A stretch of 64,000 nucleotides of DNA from CAVQMC01 sp963713505 (GCA_963713505.1 CAVQMC010000027.1:124001-188000), one strand, 5' to 3'; counted from the stretch's first letter, positions 1 through 8,813 are shown. Numbers and translations: made by a program. The notes: generated by a model from the letters alone, not told the origin.

Positions 1-943
1 TTTAGTACAGACAAGTGTGAGCTTGGAAGAAACTTTGCAAATAAAATCTGGAATGCCGGCCGATTTCTTTTAATGAATCGGGAGAACATTCCTTTGAATA
101 ATGAACTAATAGATAAACACATTGATTTTTCCGATGAATGGATTTTATCAAGATTTAACAAAGGTTTATCTGAGTTTAATGATGCGATGGATAAATTTGA
201 AATAAACAATGCTTTAAAAATTGTTTATTCACTTTTATGGAATGACTTCTGCGACTGGTATATTGAAATGGCTAAGAACAGATTATACTCCGATAATGAA
301 GAAATCAAATCTGCGGTTCTTACAAGAGCATTAAATATTTTTGATAATATGCTGAAGCTTCTTCATCCTTTTATGCCATTTATTACTGAAGAAATTTGGC
401 AGTTAATTAGAAGATAGAAAAGACAACGATAGTATTTCCACTTCGGAATTTCCAACGGTAAATAAAAATTTAATGAAACCGGAAGCAGAAAATGAAATGT
501 CGTTTGTTCAGGATATAATTACAGCAGTAAGAAATATAAGGGGAGAAATGAATATTCCTCCTTCTAAAACAGTTAATGCATTTTTTAAATCAGATAAAAT
601 TGCCGATCATCAAATAGATTATATTAAAAAGTTAGCCAAAGTAGATAAGATTACTGTTGATAAAAATTTATCAAAACCAAAAGCAAGTGCATCAGCTGTT
701 GTTAAAGATGTAGAAATTTATATTCCGCTTGAAGGACTTATAGATCTAAATGTTGAAAGGAACAGGCTTCAGAAAGAAATATCCAGATTGGAAGGTTCAT
801 TAACCGCAATAGTAAAAAAGTTATCAAATGAAAAATTTGTTAATAACGCTCCCAAAGAAATTGTAGAAAAAGAAAAAGCAAAAAAACAGGATTGGGAACA
901 GAGCTTAAATAAACTAAAAGAAATTTTAACTAATTTAAATTAA
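1..943 (+). CDS. valS: Valyl-tRNA synthetase, C-terminal part (5' end outside window, one frameshift)
   Basis: Charges tRNA-Val with valine in the cytoplasm. Only about the last 313 residues are present, open from base 1. The sequence around GRNFANKIWNA is the usual entry to the class I anticodon-binding domain, and FMPFITEEIW is the conserved end of that helical domain. The last about 70 residues are a charged coiled-coil (NVERNRLQKEISRLEGSL and onward), the tRNA-binding arm typical of ValRS. The frame breaks at about 409-412: frame 1 stops at 415-417, while frame 2 continues from EDRKDNDSIS to the stop at 943. Dropping one A in the run of AGAAGA restores a normal ValRS sequence. Because the gene is essential and both halves are well conserved, I read this as a sequencing indel, not a pseudogene. 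The gene lies 11 bp upstream of the DinB gene. Confidence 0.93.
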
Positions 944-954
944 GGGGAATTAAA

Positions 955-1455
955 ATGTATAAAACAATAAATGATTTCATAGATGAATGGTCTTTTGAAT
1001 CAGAATCAACTTTAAAATTATTATCAATTCTTACTGATGAATCTTTAAATGTAAAAGTCTACGATTCCGGAAGAACTCTGGGAAGATTAGCCTGGCATAT
1101 CGCATTAACCCTGGGTGAAATGCCTGTAAAAGCCGGATTAACTTTTGATGCTATAGATGAAAATGCTCCGGTTCCTGAAAAAGCTAGTCTAATATATGAT
1201 CAGTATAAATCAAATTCAGATAATTTTGTAAAAGCTCTAACAGATAACTGGAATGATGAAAGCTTATCCGAAAATGTTGATATGTATGGACAAATGTGGA
1301 CAAAATCCCAGGTTTTAAGTTCTCTGGTTCATCATCAAATTCATCACCGCGGACAAATGACAGTATTAATGAGACAGGCTGGATTGAAAGTACCGGGAAT
1401 TTACGGTCCATCCAAAGAAGAATGGTCTGCAATGAATTTTCAACCAATGGAATAG
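955..1455 (+). CDS. DinB-family (DfsB/YfiT-like) four-helix metal-binding protein
   Basis: A 166-residue protein of the usual DinB length (150-170). The C-terminal helix carries HHQIHHRGQMTVLMRQAG, which together with the His of the early helix (RLAWHIALTLGEM) gives the three-histidine metal site of the superfamily. Members act as metal-dependent transferases (bacillithiol or mycothiol dependent in some lineages) or have no known function, and the substrate here cannot be told from sequence. A GGGGAATTAAA ribosome site precedes the ATG, directly behind valS. It converges on the egt pair; EgtB also has a DinB-fold domain, but nothing shows that the two are functionally linked. Confidence 0.85.
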   Translation: MYKTINDFIDEWSFESESTLKLLSILTDESLNVKVYDSGRTLGRLAWHIALTLGEMPVKAGLTFDAIDENAPVPEKASLIYDQYKSNSDNFVKALTDNWNDESLSENVDMYGQMWTKSQVLSSLVHHQIHHRGQMTVLMRQAGLKVPGIYGPSKEEWSAMNFQPME

Positions 1456-1497
1456 TTTGTATTATTGAACAGAATTGATCTTAGTGAAACTTAGTGC

Positions 1498-1535
1498 TCT
1501 AAGTGTCTTGGTGTTAAAATATTAAGACACTTAGA
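1498..1535. repeat. Hairpin copy of the TTAGTGTCTT/AAGACACTTA intergenic repeat
   Basis: Positions 1498-1509 and 1524-1535 form a perfect 12-bp inverted repeat around a 14-nt loop, between the convergent ends of the DinB gene and egtD. Related sequence recurs at 31436-31463 and 54056-54102, each time just past the 3' end of a gene. It lacks a clear T-run, so a role in termination or mRNA stability is only inferred. Confidence 0.6.
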
Positions 1536-1597
1536 CTTCAATTAAAAAAACTTCATGCAGCAAATCCTTTTTAATTTTGAATTTTTACTTTTTAATT

Positions 1598-2548
1598 TTA
1601 TTTGACTCTCAAATACTGAATACTGAACAACTTGTTCTTATCCGTCCAGACTTTTTTCACATCAAAATCCCCCCTAACAAGTTCTGCAAATTCATTTAAA
1701 GAATATTTGTAGGAATATTCGGTAAGTATAAATTCGCCTTCATCAAAAGTTATTTCCGCACTGTTAATGTTTACTTTCTGTTTTTTTCTGCTTACAAGGT
1801 GCATTTCTATTCTGCCGCGAAATTGGTCATATATTGCATTATGATAAAAATTATTCAGATCAAAATTAGCATTTAATTCTTTATTTATTCTGCGCAGCAT
1901 GTTAAGATTAAATTCAGCAGTTACCCCTTTTCTATCATTATATGCTTTTTCTAATGTTTCGCGGTCTTTCTTCAAATCAACACCGATTACAAGTCCGCCG
2001 TTATTGCCGCAAATTTTTGCAATTCTTTGTAAAAATCTTTTAGCTCTGTTAGGTACGAAATTTCCAATTGTTGAACCAGGATAATAAACAGCTTTGTGAT
2101 CGAAAGGTTTTTCTATAATTGGTAAATTAAATGCTCTTGTATAATCTGCAGCCAAAGGAAAAATATCAAGTTTGGGGTAATCTTTTTTTAAAGCGAGTGC
2201 GCTTTTTTCTAAATGTTCTGCGGATATATCTATCGGAATATAACCAGCTAAACCTGGAATATGATCCAATAATAATCTTATTTTTTTGCTGCTTCCGCTT
2301 CCAAGTTCAATCAGCATAGTTCCTTCACCAAGAAGTGAACCTATCTCGTCGATATTTTCCTGCATGATCTGCATTTCTGTTTTGGTAGGATAGTATTCTT
2401 CAAGCTCGCAAATTTTATCAAAAAGAGCGGATCCTCTTTCATCATAAAATAATTTACTCGGGAGCTGCTTTTGATTTTTATGCAGGCCGTCGATTACTTC
2501 TTCAAGTACGGAGTGTTTTTCTACTTCTTCTGTTCGAATTTTAAGCAT
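1598..2548 (-). CDS. egtD: EgtD-like L-histidine N-alpha-methyltransferase
   Basis: SAM-dependent methyltransferase that trimethylates histidine to hercynine, the first step of ergothioneine synthesis. Its 316 residues compare with about 320 in characterised EgtD. The N-terminal block PSKLFYDERGSALFDKICEL and then EEYYPTKTE are signature EgtD/DUF2260-type sequences; LIELGSGSSKK is the SAM-binding loop (about residues 80-90); YYPGSTIGNF is the conserved substrate-pocket block. It starts 9 bp after the egtB stop, so the two form an operon read egtB then egtD. No egtA, egtC or egtE is visible nearby. Confidence in the family is high; hercynine as product rests on the pairing with egtB. Confidence 0.92.
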   Translation of the reverse strand: MLKIRTEEVEKHSVLEEVIDGLHKNQKQLPSKLFYDERGSALFDKICELEEYYPTKTEMQIMQENIDEIGSLLGEGTMLIELGSGSSKKIRLLLDHIPGLAGYIPIDISAEHLEKSALALKKDYPKLDIFPLAADYTRAFNLPIIEKPFDHKAVYYPGSTIGNFVPNRAKRFLQRIAKICGNNGGLVIGVDLKKDRETLEKAYNDRKGVTAEFNLNMLRRINKELNANFDLNNFYHNAIYDQFRGRIEMHLVSRKKQKVNINSAEITFDEGEFILTEYSYKYSLNEFAELVRGDFDVKKVWTDKNKLFSIQYLRVK

Positions 2549-2557
2549 TTGGATTTT

Positions 2558-3889
2558 CTATTTTAAATCTTTTGCAAGCCTAATTCCCATAAACTGCCAG
2601 CGGGAATTCGGATAAAAGAAATTTCTATATGTTCTTCTAATATGGCTTTCACTTGTGGCGCAGGATCCGCCTCTTAAAACAATCTGGTTCGACATAAATT
2701 TGCCGTTGTATTCTCCAAGCGCTCCGGGTAAAGTTTTATATCCGGGATATGGTGTGTAAGGACTGCTGGTCCATTCCCAAACATCACCGAACATTTGTTT
2801 TAACTTTTTATCTTCACCTTTATTTGGTTCTAATGCTGCAGGATGAAAGTTTCCGCTCTCTACAAAATTACCTTCAATATCAATACTCTTTGAAGCAGTT
2901 TCCCATTCAGCCTCTGTAGGCAGACGAAAGCCTGCCCACCTTGCGAATGCGTCAGCTTCATAATAACTAACATGACAAACCGGCTCATTAGGTTCAATTT
3001 CGTGAAATCCGTTTAATTTAAAATTCCACCAGTCACCGTCTTTCTTTTCCCAGTACATCGGTGCTTTCCATCCTTCTTTTTCAACTGCTGCATAACCATC
3101 AGACAACCACAGCTCCGGTTTTTCGTAACCCCTATCTTCAATAAATTCCATATACTCACGGTTGGTAATTAATCTATCGGCAAGTTCAAATGATTCAAGA
3201 TATTCTTTGTGTTTGGGAGTTTCATTATCATATGCAAAAGAATTTCCATTATGTCCTGTTTCTTTCACTCCGCCTTCAAATTTTATCCAATTTATTTTAG
3301 GAATAAAATCTACAATTACAGGCATTTTATCAACATAAACGGGATGCAAAGGATTAATTGAAAAAACATGTTTTATATCTGTTACCAATAATTCCTGATG
3401 CTGCTGTTCATGATTTATTCCTATTTCAATTACAGGAGCAAATTCATCAAACGAATTATCATCTACATTATCAATGAAATTATTTATATGTTCATTTACA
3501 TAATCTCTATAAGCATAAACCTCTTTAACAGTTGGTCTTGAAAGCAAACCCCGCTGAGCTCTTGTAAATCTTTCACCGGCTAAAACATAATAAGAATTAA
3601 AAAGATAATTGTACTGCGGATGTAAAGATTTATATTTTGAACTTGCTTTCATTAATACGAAAGCTTCAAAAAACCAGCTTGTGTGTGCAAGATGCCATTT
3701 GGTCGGACTTACATCAGGCATAGATTGAATTACATAATCCTCAGTTACCAAAGGTTCACATAAAATTGTTGAAAAATTTCTTACAGCTTTAAATTTTTTG
3801 AGCAAATCATTTCTGTCGAATCTGTTTTTATTATCCGGATTTTTCTCAACTAATACATCAGATGAATTCTCTTTCATTTTGCTTTCCAA
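2558..3889 (-). CDS. egtB: EgtB-like hercynine sulfoxide synthase (DinB + FGE-sulfatase domains)
   Basis: Non-haem iron enzyme that couples a thiol (cysteine or gamma-glutamylcysteine) to hercynine with O2. Of its 443 residues, the N-terminal part is a DinB-like domain. It carries WHLAHTSWFFEAF at about 65-77 and the iron-site motif H160-x3-H164-x-E166 (INHEQQHQE). The C-terminal half (from about 200) is the FGE-sulfatase/C-type-lectin-like domain, with FRLPTEAEWE, FGDVWEWTSS and QIVLRGGSCAT near the end. First gene of the egtB-egtD operon. No fused methyltransferase domain is present, which argues against OvoA. Absence of egtA/egtC here hints at a form that takes free cysteine, but those genes could lie elsewhere. 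Confidence 0.93.
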   Translation of the reverse strand: MESKMKENSSDVLVEKNPDNKNRFDRNDLLKKFKAVRNFSTILCEPLVTEDYVIQSMPDVSPTKWHLAHTSWFFEAFVLMKASSKYKSLHPQYNYLFNSYYVLAGERFTRAQRGLLSRPTVKEVYAYRDYVNEHINNFIDNVDDNSFDEFAPVIEIGINHEQQHQELLVTDIKHVFSINPLHPVYVDKMPVIVDFIPKINWIKFEGGVKETGHNGNSFAYDNETPKHKEYLESFELADRLITNREYMEFIEDRGYEKPELWLSDGYAAVEKEGWKAPMYWEKKDGDWWNFKLNGFHEIEPNEPVCHVSYYEADAFARWAGFRLPTEAEWETASKSIDIEGNFVESGNFHPAALEPNKGEDKKLKQMFGDVWEWTSSPYTPYPGYKTLPGALGEYNGKFMSNQIVLRGGSCATSESHIRRTYRNFFYPNSRWQFMGIRLAKDLK

Positions 3890-4138
3890 ATTATTTAAAT
3901 GATATTCTTCTGGTTAAAAGATTAGTGAATAAATGATTTTATTGCAACTGTAAATTATTTTATTTGTTGGATTTGTAAGATATTTTACAATTTTAAATTT
4001 TAGTGTGATTTGAAATAAATAATAAAATTATTTTTTATGTGACGCTCTTAATAATTTTTTAAACACAATACTTGCATTTTAAATCTGTTCGAGGCTTTAA
4101 TTTCAAATTGATTTTATGAACTTAGAAAAGGAAATATT

Positions 4139-4631
4139 ATGAAAAGAACAATTTCGATATTAATTATGTTTTTGTCTCTATTTTTATTTGAGAATGTTTA
4201 CGCTCAATCTCCGCAAAATAAAACGTTCGGTTTTGGAATTATGCTGGGCGATCCAACGGGTGGGACGGTAAAAATATGGACGCAGCCTGCAAATGCTTTT
4301 GTAATTGATTTAGGATCTTCATATTTCGGTAGTCCAGCGTTTAGGAGCGGATTATTTATGGCATTTTAATGCATTTAATTCCAGGATTGCAAATCTTTAT
4401 GCCGGTCCGGGAGCAGTTCTTGGTTTTGGAGAAGGAGCCGGTTTCTGGTATAAAGATAAATTTATAAGAACCGGCGGTTCGGTTGGAGTTGGTATAAGGG
4501 GTGTATTTGGAGTTGATGTCGTCCCGCATAGAACTCCTCTTGAGATTTTTGGAGAAATTGGTGTCCTTGTTGGATTTTCTCCAAGCGGCTCATCCGTTGA
4601 TGTAGCAATCGGACTAAGGTTCTATCCTTAA
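4139..4631 (+). CDS. Small secreted outer-membrane beta-barrel-like protein (one frameshift)
   Basis: Begins with a clear signal peptide (MKRTISILIMFLSLFLFENVYA, cleavage after YAQ). The mature part is Gly/aromatic rich: FGFGIMLGDPTGGTVKIW resembles the first strands of small barrels that are common in this group. The first frame stops at 4369. From about 4345 the next frame continues as DYLWHFNAFNSRIANLYAGPG, then FGEIGVLVGFSPSG, and ends with a strand finishing in RFYP at 4631. The join gives about 163 residues with the alternating pattern and terminal aromatic expected of an outer-membrane barrel. Function unknown. AAAGGAAATATT upstream serves as ribosome site. Confidence 0.7.
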
Positions 4632-4777
4632 TTTATTTGAATTCTACTTTAAACTCCTACTTTGTTTTTATTATGAAGCGGGGGTTTATTTTCATTACAA
4701 AATATCTTGAATATTAGTCAATTAAGAATTATTTTTGACTTAGTATTAACTACCCCTTTGGTTTCGACCAAGGGTGC

Positions 4778-4806
4778 AGAGTCACTTAGGTGACTCTTGC
4801 TTTTTT
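4778..4806 (+). terminator. Rho-independent terminator
   Basis: A perfect 8-bp stem, 4778-4785 with 4790-4797 (AGAGTCAC/GTGACTCT), loop TTAG, followed by TGC and six T. It lies only 20 bp before the NYN start codon, so it would stop read-through from the barrel gene. It could also attenuate a transcript entering the NYN gene. Confidence 0.75.
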
Positions 4807-4826
4807 AAATTCAATTATAAATTTTA

Positions 4827-5450
4827 ATGAGGAAAATTGTATATATAGATGGGTTTAATTTTTATTATCGGGCTGTTAAAAATACACCTTATAAGTGGCT
4901 AGATTTTAAGTCTCTTTTCCAAAATTTGCTCTTAAAAAATAACCAAATTACACAGATAAAATATTTTACTGCCTTAGTATCAGGAAAGTACAATCAGCAA
5001 AAACCTATCAAACAACAAACTTTTATTAGAGCTTTAAAAAGCTATATTCCTGAGATAAAAATTTATTATGGTCATTTCTTAACTCATGAAATATATGCAC
5101 CACTTGCAAAGCCAACAAAAAATCAACGTAGTGTAAAAATAATTAAAACTGAAGAAAAAGGATCTGATGTTAATATTGCTGTACATTTACTAAATGACTC
5201 TTGGTTAAATAATTTTGATTGTGCTGTTATAGTGTCCAATGATAGCGACTTAGCTGAATCAATGAAACTTGTTAAAACTCATCATCCGGATAAGTTACTG
5301 GGTTTGGTTATGCCTGGGAAAGGGCATCCATCTAAAGAACTTATGCAGCATTCTGATTTTGTAAAAAGAGTCAGAAAAGGACTATTATCTATATCTCAAT
5401 TACCAAATCCAATACCAGGGACAAATATTTACAAACCAGAGGATTGGTAA
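4827..5450 (+). CDS. NYN-domain (PIN-like) putative ribonuclease, LabA/DUF88 family
   Basis: 207 residues. The NYN/PIN-like nuclease fold shows the expected acidic site: D8 in YIDGFNFYY, D114 in EEKGSDVNIAVHLL, and D139/D141 in VSNDSDLAE. All four positions are present, so an active metal-dependent RNase is plausible. A short tail after about residue 185 ends in KPEDW. No partner gene adjoins it: it stands alone between a terminator and osmC, without a strong ribosome site (AATTTTAATG). Stand-alone NYN proteins are often mobile and have been linked to RNA processing or defence, but neither can be shown here. Confidence 0.85.
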   Translation: MRKIVYIDGFNFYYRAVKNTPYKWLDFKSLFQNLLLKNNQITQIKYFTALVSGKYNQQKPIKQQTFIRALKSYIPEIKIYYGHFLTHEIYAPLAKPTKNQRSVKIIKTEEKGSDVNIAVHLLNDSWLNNFDCAVIVSNDSDLAESMKLVKTHHPDKLLGLVMPGKGHPSKELMQHSDFVKRVRKGLLSISQLPNPIPGTNIYKPEDW

Positions 5451-5635
5451 TTTTTTAATCAAAGAAATTACTACTATAATAATAATTTAACTAATATCTA
5501 TATCCACTACAATCCGAATAATTGTGATATATATTAGACACAGCTTAATATTTTTTGTAAACAAATTGTAATTGTTTTAAAATGACTTAAGAAATTTTCA
5601 AAATTATTTTATTAAAAAGGGAAAGGAGAAAATTC

Positions 5636-6067
5636 ATGCCTGTAAGAAAAGGATCAGCGGAATGGAAAGGAACATTAAAGGAAGGTACCGGTTCATTAGC
5701 ACTGAAACAGGTAACTTTAAGTAATGTTGCGTATGATTTTACATCAAGATTCGAGCAGGGGAGTAAAACAAATCCCGAAGAAATTCTAGGTGCGGCCCAC
5801 GCAGCTTGTTTTTCAATGGCTTTGGCAAATGATTTATCAACTGCCGGTTTTAAAGTAAATTCTATTAATACCGAAGATAAAGTTCATATTGAAAAATTAG
5901 AATCCGGTTTTACAATTACCAAAATTGAAGTAAACACAGTCGGAGATGTAGAAGGAATTGATGAAGCAAAATTTAAAGAGCACGCTGATAAAATTAAACT
6001 TGGATGCCCTGTTTCCAAAGCGCTTACCGGCGGCCCGGAAATGATATTAAATGCTAAATTAAAATAA
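5636..6067 (+). CDS. osmC: OsmC-family organic hydroperoxide reductase
   Basis: Thiol-dependent peroxidase that reduces organic hydroperoxides in the cytoplasm. 143 residues, the normal OsmC length. Catalytic residues are all visible: R38 (TSRFEQG), C58 (AAHAACFSMAL) and C124 (KLGCPVSKAL), which match the Arg and peroxidatic/resolving Cys of E. coli OsmC in spacing. The N-terminal AEWKGTLKEGTGSL strand set favours the OsmC over the Ohr subgroup. A strong AAGGGAAAGGAG ribosome site sits ahead of the ATG. Single-gene unit closed by the hairpin at 6081-6111. Confidence 0.92.
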   Translation: MPVRKGSAEWKGTLKEGTGSLALKQVTLSNVAYDFTSRFEQGSKTNPEEILGAAHAACFSMALANDLSTAGFKVNSINTEDKVHIEKLESGFTITKIEVNTVGDVEGIDEAKFKEHADKIKLGCPVSKALTGGPEMILNAKLK

Positions 6068-6080
6068 TCACTTTAAAACA

Positions 6081-6111
6081 AAACAGGCGAAGATTTAATC
6101 TTCGCCTGTTT
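6081..6111. terminator. Bidirectional hairpin terminator between osmC and the GNAT genes
   Basis: Positions 6081-6093 pair perfectly with 6099-6111 (13 bp, AAACAGGCGAAGA/TCTTCGCCTGTTT) around a 5-nt loop. On the minus strand it is followed by a T-rich stretch (TTTTGTTTTAAA); on the plus strand by TTTCTAATC. It suits both convergent units. Confidence 0.75.
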
Positions 6112-6150
6112 CTAATCTCAGAGTTTTCTCTGAACCCTCACTTTAAGTAA

Positions 6151-6448
6151 TCAGCCCCTCATACTTTCCAGTATTAAATCTTTAAATTGTTCATTGCTGT
6201 CAATAAATTTTTCAACAAACGGACAAGTTGGAATTATGGTTAAATCATTTTCTCTTGCATAATCCAAACCGGCTTCAACTATCTGCGCTGCTATTTGTTT
6301 TCCCCGTGCTTCATCAGGAACAAATGTAGATTTGAAATCAATAACATTATCATCTTTCATTTTATATTTTAAGCGCGCTTCTTTTCCGTCTACTTTAGCA
6401 TAGAATTTTTGATTTTCTCTTATCATGAATTACATCTACTTTCTGCAT
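6151..6448 (-). CDS. Small YjdJ-type GNAT acetyltransferase-like protein (frameshift near the start)
   Basis: Mini-GNAT of about 98 residues: strands around AKVDGKEARLKYKMKD, then FVPDEARGKQIAAQIVEAGLDYARE (the acetyl-CoA-binding RGxGxA-like loop, here RGKQIA) and the conserved PTCPFVEKFI end. The obvious ATG at 6426 gives a protein that lacks the first strand of its neighbour. Upstream an ATG at 6446-6448, with GGAG at 6457-6460 on the minus strand, reads MQKVDVIHDK. Removing one A at about 6418 joins it as IHDKENQKFY, matching IHDKEGNRFY in the adjacent paralogue. I therefore place the start at 6448 with one frameshift. Substrate unknown. Confidence 0.78.
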
Positions 6449-6494
6449 CTTTTCATCTCCTTAATTTTATTCTGCTCTTAAACTTTCATATTCT

Positions 6495-6749
6495 TTATGC
6501 CTCCGCATAGTATGTTTCCACATAAGAGCAGGTTGGGATTATTTTATAATTATTTTCTTTTGCAAATTCTAAACCTTCTTTTACAATTTTTCCGGCAATA
6601 CCATGTCCCCTTAATTCAACAGGGACATATGTATGTGTAAAATCTAAAGTATTATTATCTGCTTTTGTATAATATAAATGAGCTTCTTTTCCTTCTACAA
6701 GTGTATAGAATCTATTTCCTTCTTTGTCGTGAATAATTTCATTTTCCAT
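6495..6749 (-). CDS. Small YjdJ-type GNAT acetyltransferase-like protein
   Basis: 84 residues, paralogue of the gene immediately downstream on the same strand, 46 bp away. It shares IHDKEGNRFY, VEGKEAHLYYTK, YVPVELRGHGIAGKIV (acetyl-CoA loop with RGHGIA) and IIPTCSYVETYY. The family (COG2388) consists of single-domain GNAT folds with no firm substrate. The two form a tandem duplication, probably co-transcribed. The Cys in PTC is conserved in both, which fits the family motif. Confidence 0.82.
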   Translation of the reverse strand: MENEIIHDKEGNRFYTLVEGKEAHLYYTKADNNTLDFTHTYVPVELRGHGIAGKIVKEGLEFAKENNYKIIPTCSYVETYYAEA

Positions 6750-6847
6750 TTTATTTCCGTAGTTATAATTACTTATTCAATATATGAATTTTAAATAAAT
6801 TGTCGTATTAATGTATCACAGCTTAGTGTGGATATTTATAAAGGAGA

Positions 6848-7948
6848 TCAAACATTAAATAAAAAGTGCATAACATCACCGTCCTGCACAACGTAATCTT
6901 TTCCTTCGGTTCTTAATGCTCCGGCAGATCTGCAAGCAGCTTCCGATCCGTGTTTAATATAATCGTCATAACTTATTACTTCGGCTCTAATGAATCCCTT
7001 TTCAAAATCCGTGTGAATTACTCCGGCTGCCTGCGGCGCTCTCCATCCGTTGTGAATTGTCCATGCTCTCACTTCTTTTGGACCGGCAGTAAAGTAGCTT
7101 ATTAATCCAAGAGTATGAAATCCGGTTCTTATAATTTTTTCCAGACCGCTTTCTTTAACTCCGTAAGATTCAAGAAATTCATTTCTTTCTTCGTCGCTTA
7201 AAACAACTAGTTCTTCTTCAACTTTAGCTGATATTTTAACAGAATCCGAATTTTGTTTTTCAGCATAAGCTCTAACTTGTTTTACATAATCATTATCTTC
7301 AGCTAATCCGCTTTCATCAACATTTGCACAGTATATCATATTTTTCGATGTCATCAATCTTAATTCATTAAAAAGCTGTTTTACAGTCTCCTTGTCTTTG
7401 TCGGGATATAAAGAAGCGGATTTTCCTTCGTTCATAAATTTTAAAATCACTTCCGCATCTTCCAGCATTGCTTTAGCGGATTTATCACCTTTAGCTGTTT
7501 TTTGAAGTTTTTCAATTTTTCTTTCAAGTGTTTGAATGTCCGATAAAAGCAGTTCGGTTTCTATAACTTCAATATCCCGCAGCGGATCAATACTGCCGCT
7601 TACATGGACAACATCTTCGTCTTCAAAGCATCTTATTACCTGAAGAATTGCATCGGTTTCTCTTATATTACTTAAAAATTGATTTCCCAATCCTTCGCCT
7701 TTGCTCGCGCCTTTTACAAGTCCGGCGATATCAAAAAAATCGACTGTTGAATGCATTAGTCTGGCTGGATTTACAAGCTTTGCCAGTTTTTCAATTCTTT
7801 CATCCGGAACCGCAACAACTGCTTTGTTCGGTTCGATTGTGCAGAACGGATAATTTGCAGCTTCCGCATTTTGAGCTTTTGTTAATGCGTTAAATAATGT
7901 TGATTTTCCGACGTTTGGTAAACCTACAATTCCTATACTTAAACCCAT
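6848..7948 (-). CDS. ychF: Redox-regulated P-loop ATPase/GTPase YchF (Obg family)
   Basis: Ribosome-associated Obg-family NTPase, 366 residues as usual. The P-loop GLPNVGKST is at residues 8-16, switch/G3 DIAGLVKGASKGEGLGNQFL at about 71, and the base-specificity motif is CANVDES (NxxE) instead of NKxD, the YchF hallmark giving ATP preference. A coiled-coil insert covers about 130-165, and the C-terminal TGS domain ends HFLFNV. Single gene with ATG start, no partner. Roles reported for the family include translation quality control and oxidative-stress response. Confidence 0.97.
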   Translation of the reverse strand: MGLSIGIVGLPNVGKSTLFNALTKAQNAEAANYPFCTIEPNKAVVAVPDERIEKLAKLVNPARLMHSTVDFFDIAGLVKGASKGEGLGNQFLSNIRETDAILQVIRCFEDEDVVHVSGSIDPLRDIEVIETELLLSDIQTLERKIEKLQKTAKGDKSAKAMLEDAEVILKFMNEGKSASLYPDKDKETVKQLFNELRLMTSKNMIYCANVDESGLAEDNDYVKQVRAYAEKQNSDSVKISAKVEEELVVLSDEERNEFLESYGVKESGLEKIIRTGFHTLGLISYFTAGPKEVRAWTIHNGWRAPQAAGVIHTDFEKGFIRAEVISYDDYIKHGSEAACRSAGALRTEGKDYVVQDGDVMHFLFNV

Positions 7949-8120
7949 ATTCCTGTCTTTTGTTTAAAATAAAAATTAAAACCAGCCGTAAATATAAGAA
8001 TAAAATTTAACCTGATTTGTTTGGGAAATCCTATTAATAATTTATATGTCGAATCTCTACATCGCAATTAAGAAATTTTGAAAAAATATTTTAGCAGGTT
8101 TTAAAGGGATTAATTATTAT

Positions 8121-8201
8121 CTGCCAACGGTATGACCGTGGCAGCCAAGGTTTTGTTTATTCAATTTTTCAACCCGGTTGTCATGGTCTTACCATGACAA
8201 C
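8121..8201. repeat. Hairpin repeat family A, copy 1
   Basis: Two palindromic modules between ychF and pabA. Module one (8121-8144) pairs CTGCCA with TGGCAG plus an inner CGGT/ACCG. Module two (8177-8201) is a perfect 11-bp stem (TTGTCATGGT/ACCATGACAA core) with loop CTT. The same modules, in the same order and with the same spacer text (about TTTATTCAAT), recur at 10413 and 12110 with extra modules. Confidence 0.75.
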
Positions 8202-8225
8202 AAATTTGGGTAAAAATAATTTAAA

Positions 8226-8794
8226 CTATTCTGAAATCCAATTATAAATAATCTCTTTACCGAATTCCGTTATAATAGATTCCGGGTGAAACTGAACTCC
8301 GTGAATTTTATAGTTTTTATGTGAGATCGACATAATTATATCGTTATTTAGAAAGAGAAGTTATTTTTAAACAATCCGGAAAATTTTCCTTTGAAACAGA
8401 CCATGAATGATAAAGTCCAACATTTATTTTTGAGGGAAGATTTTTAAATAATATATTTTCCTCCAAGAATTTTTATTTCCGTTTTTCTTCCGTGCATAAC
8501 GAAGTTATTGTTGATAAGTTTTCCGCCGAAAAATTCAGCAATTGCCTGATGTCCGAGACAAACACCCAAAATACTTTTTGTCTTTCCGTAAGTTCTTAAA
8601 ATATCAAACATTGCGGGAAAATCGGAAGGAATTCCGGGCCCGGGAGTAAAAAGAATCTTATCGTATTTACTAATTCCATTTAAATTTATATGTTCGTTCT
8701 TAATAATTTCCAATTCACATTTCCCGTATTGTTTTATAATCTGCACTAAATTGTATGTGAACGAATCATTGTTGTCTACAATTAAAATTTTCAT
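8226..8794 (-). CDS. pabA: Aminodeoxychorismate/anthranilate synthase glutamine amidotransferase subunit (two frameshifts)
   Basis: Supplies ammonia from glutamine to PabB for p-aminobenzoate synthesis. The first frame (8444-8794) has MKILIVDNNDSFTYNL, the oxyanion loop TPGPGIP and the nucleophile motif GVCLGHQAIAEFFGG, then stops early. Downstream sequence in other frames supplies the rest: LFKNLPSKINVGLYHSW, then, after a second shift at about 8350, NNDIIMSISHKNYKIHGVQFHPES with the catalytic His-Glu pair, ending at 8226. The joined protein is about 189 residues, the standard TrpG/PabA length. Two single-base shifts (about 8445 and 8350) are needed. It is divergent from pabB with only 31 bp between the pabA ATG and the pabB ATG. 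The pabBC neighbours favour PABA over tryptophan synthesis. Confidence 0.88.
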
Positions 8795-8813
8795 ATAATA
8801 TTTATTAAATCGT

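Noticed and set aside
1..943. valS as a pseudogene
   Set aside because: A single base restores a normal, well-conserved ValRS end; the same kind of break recurs across the window in other essential genes.
2558..3889. OvoA (ovothiol synthase) instead of EgtB
   Set aside because: No C-terminal methyltransferase domain, and a separate EgtD follows immediately.
5559..5577. AAACAA/TTGTTT inverted repeat upstream of osmC as an OhrR/PerR-type operator
   Set aside because: Only six bases per arm in very AT-rich sequence; chance occurrence is likely and no regulator gene adjoins.
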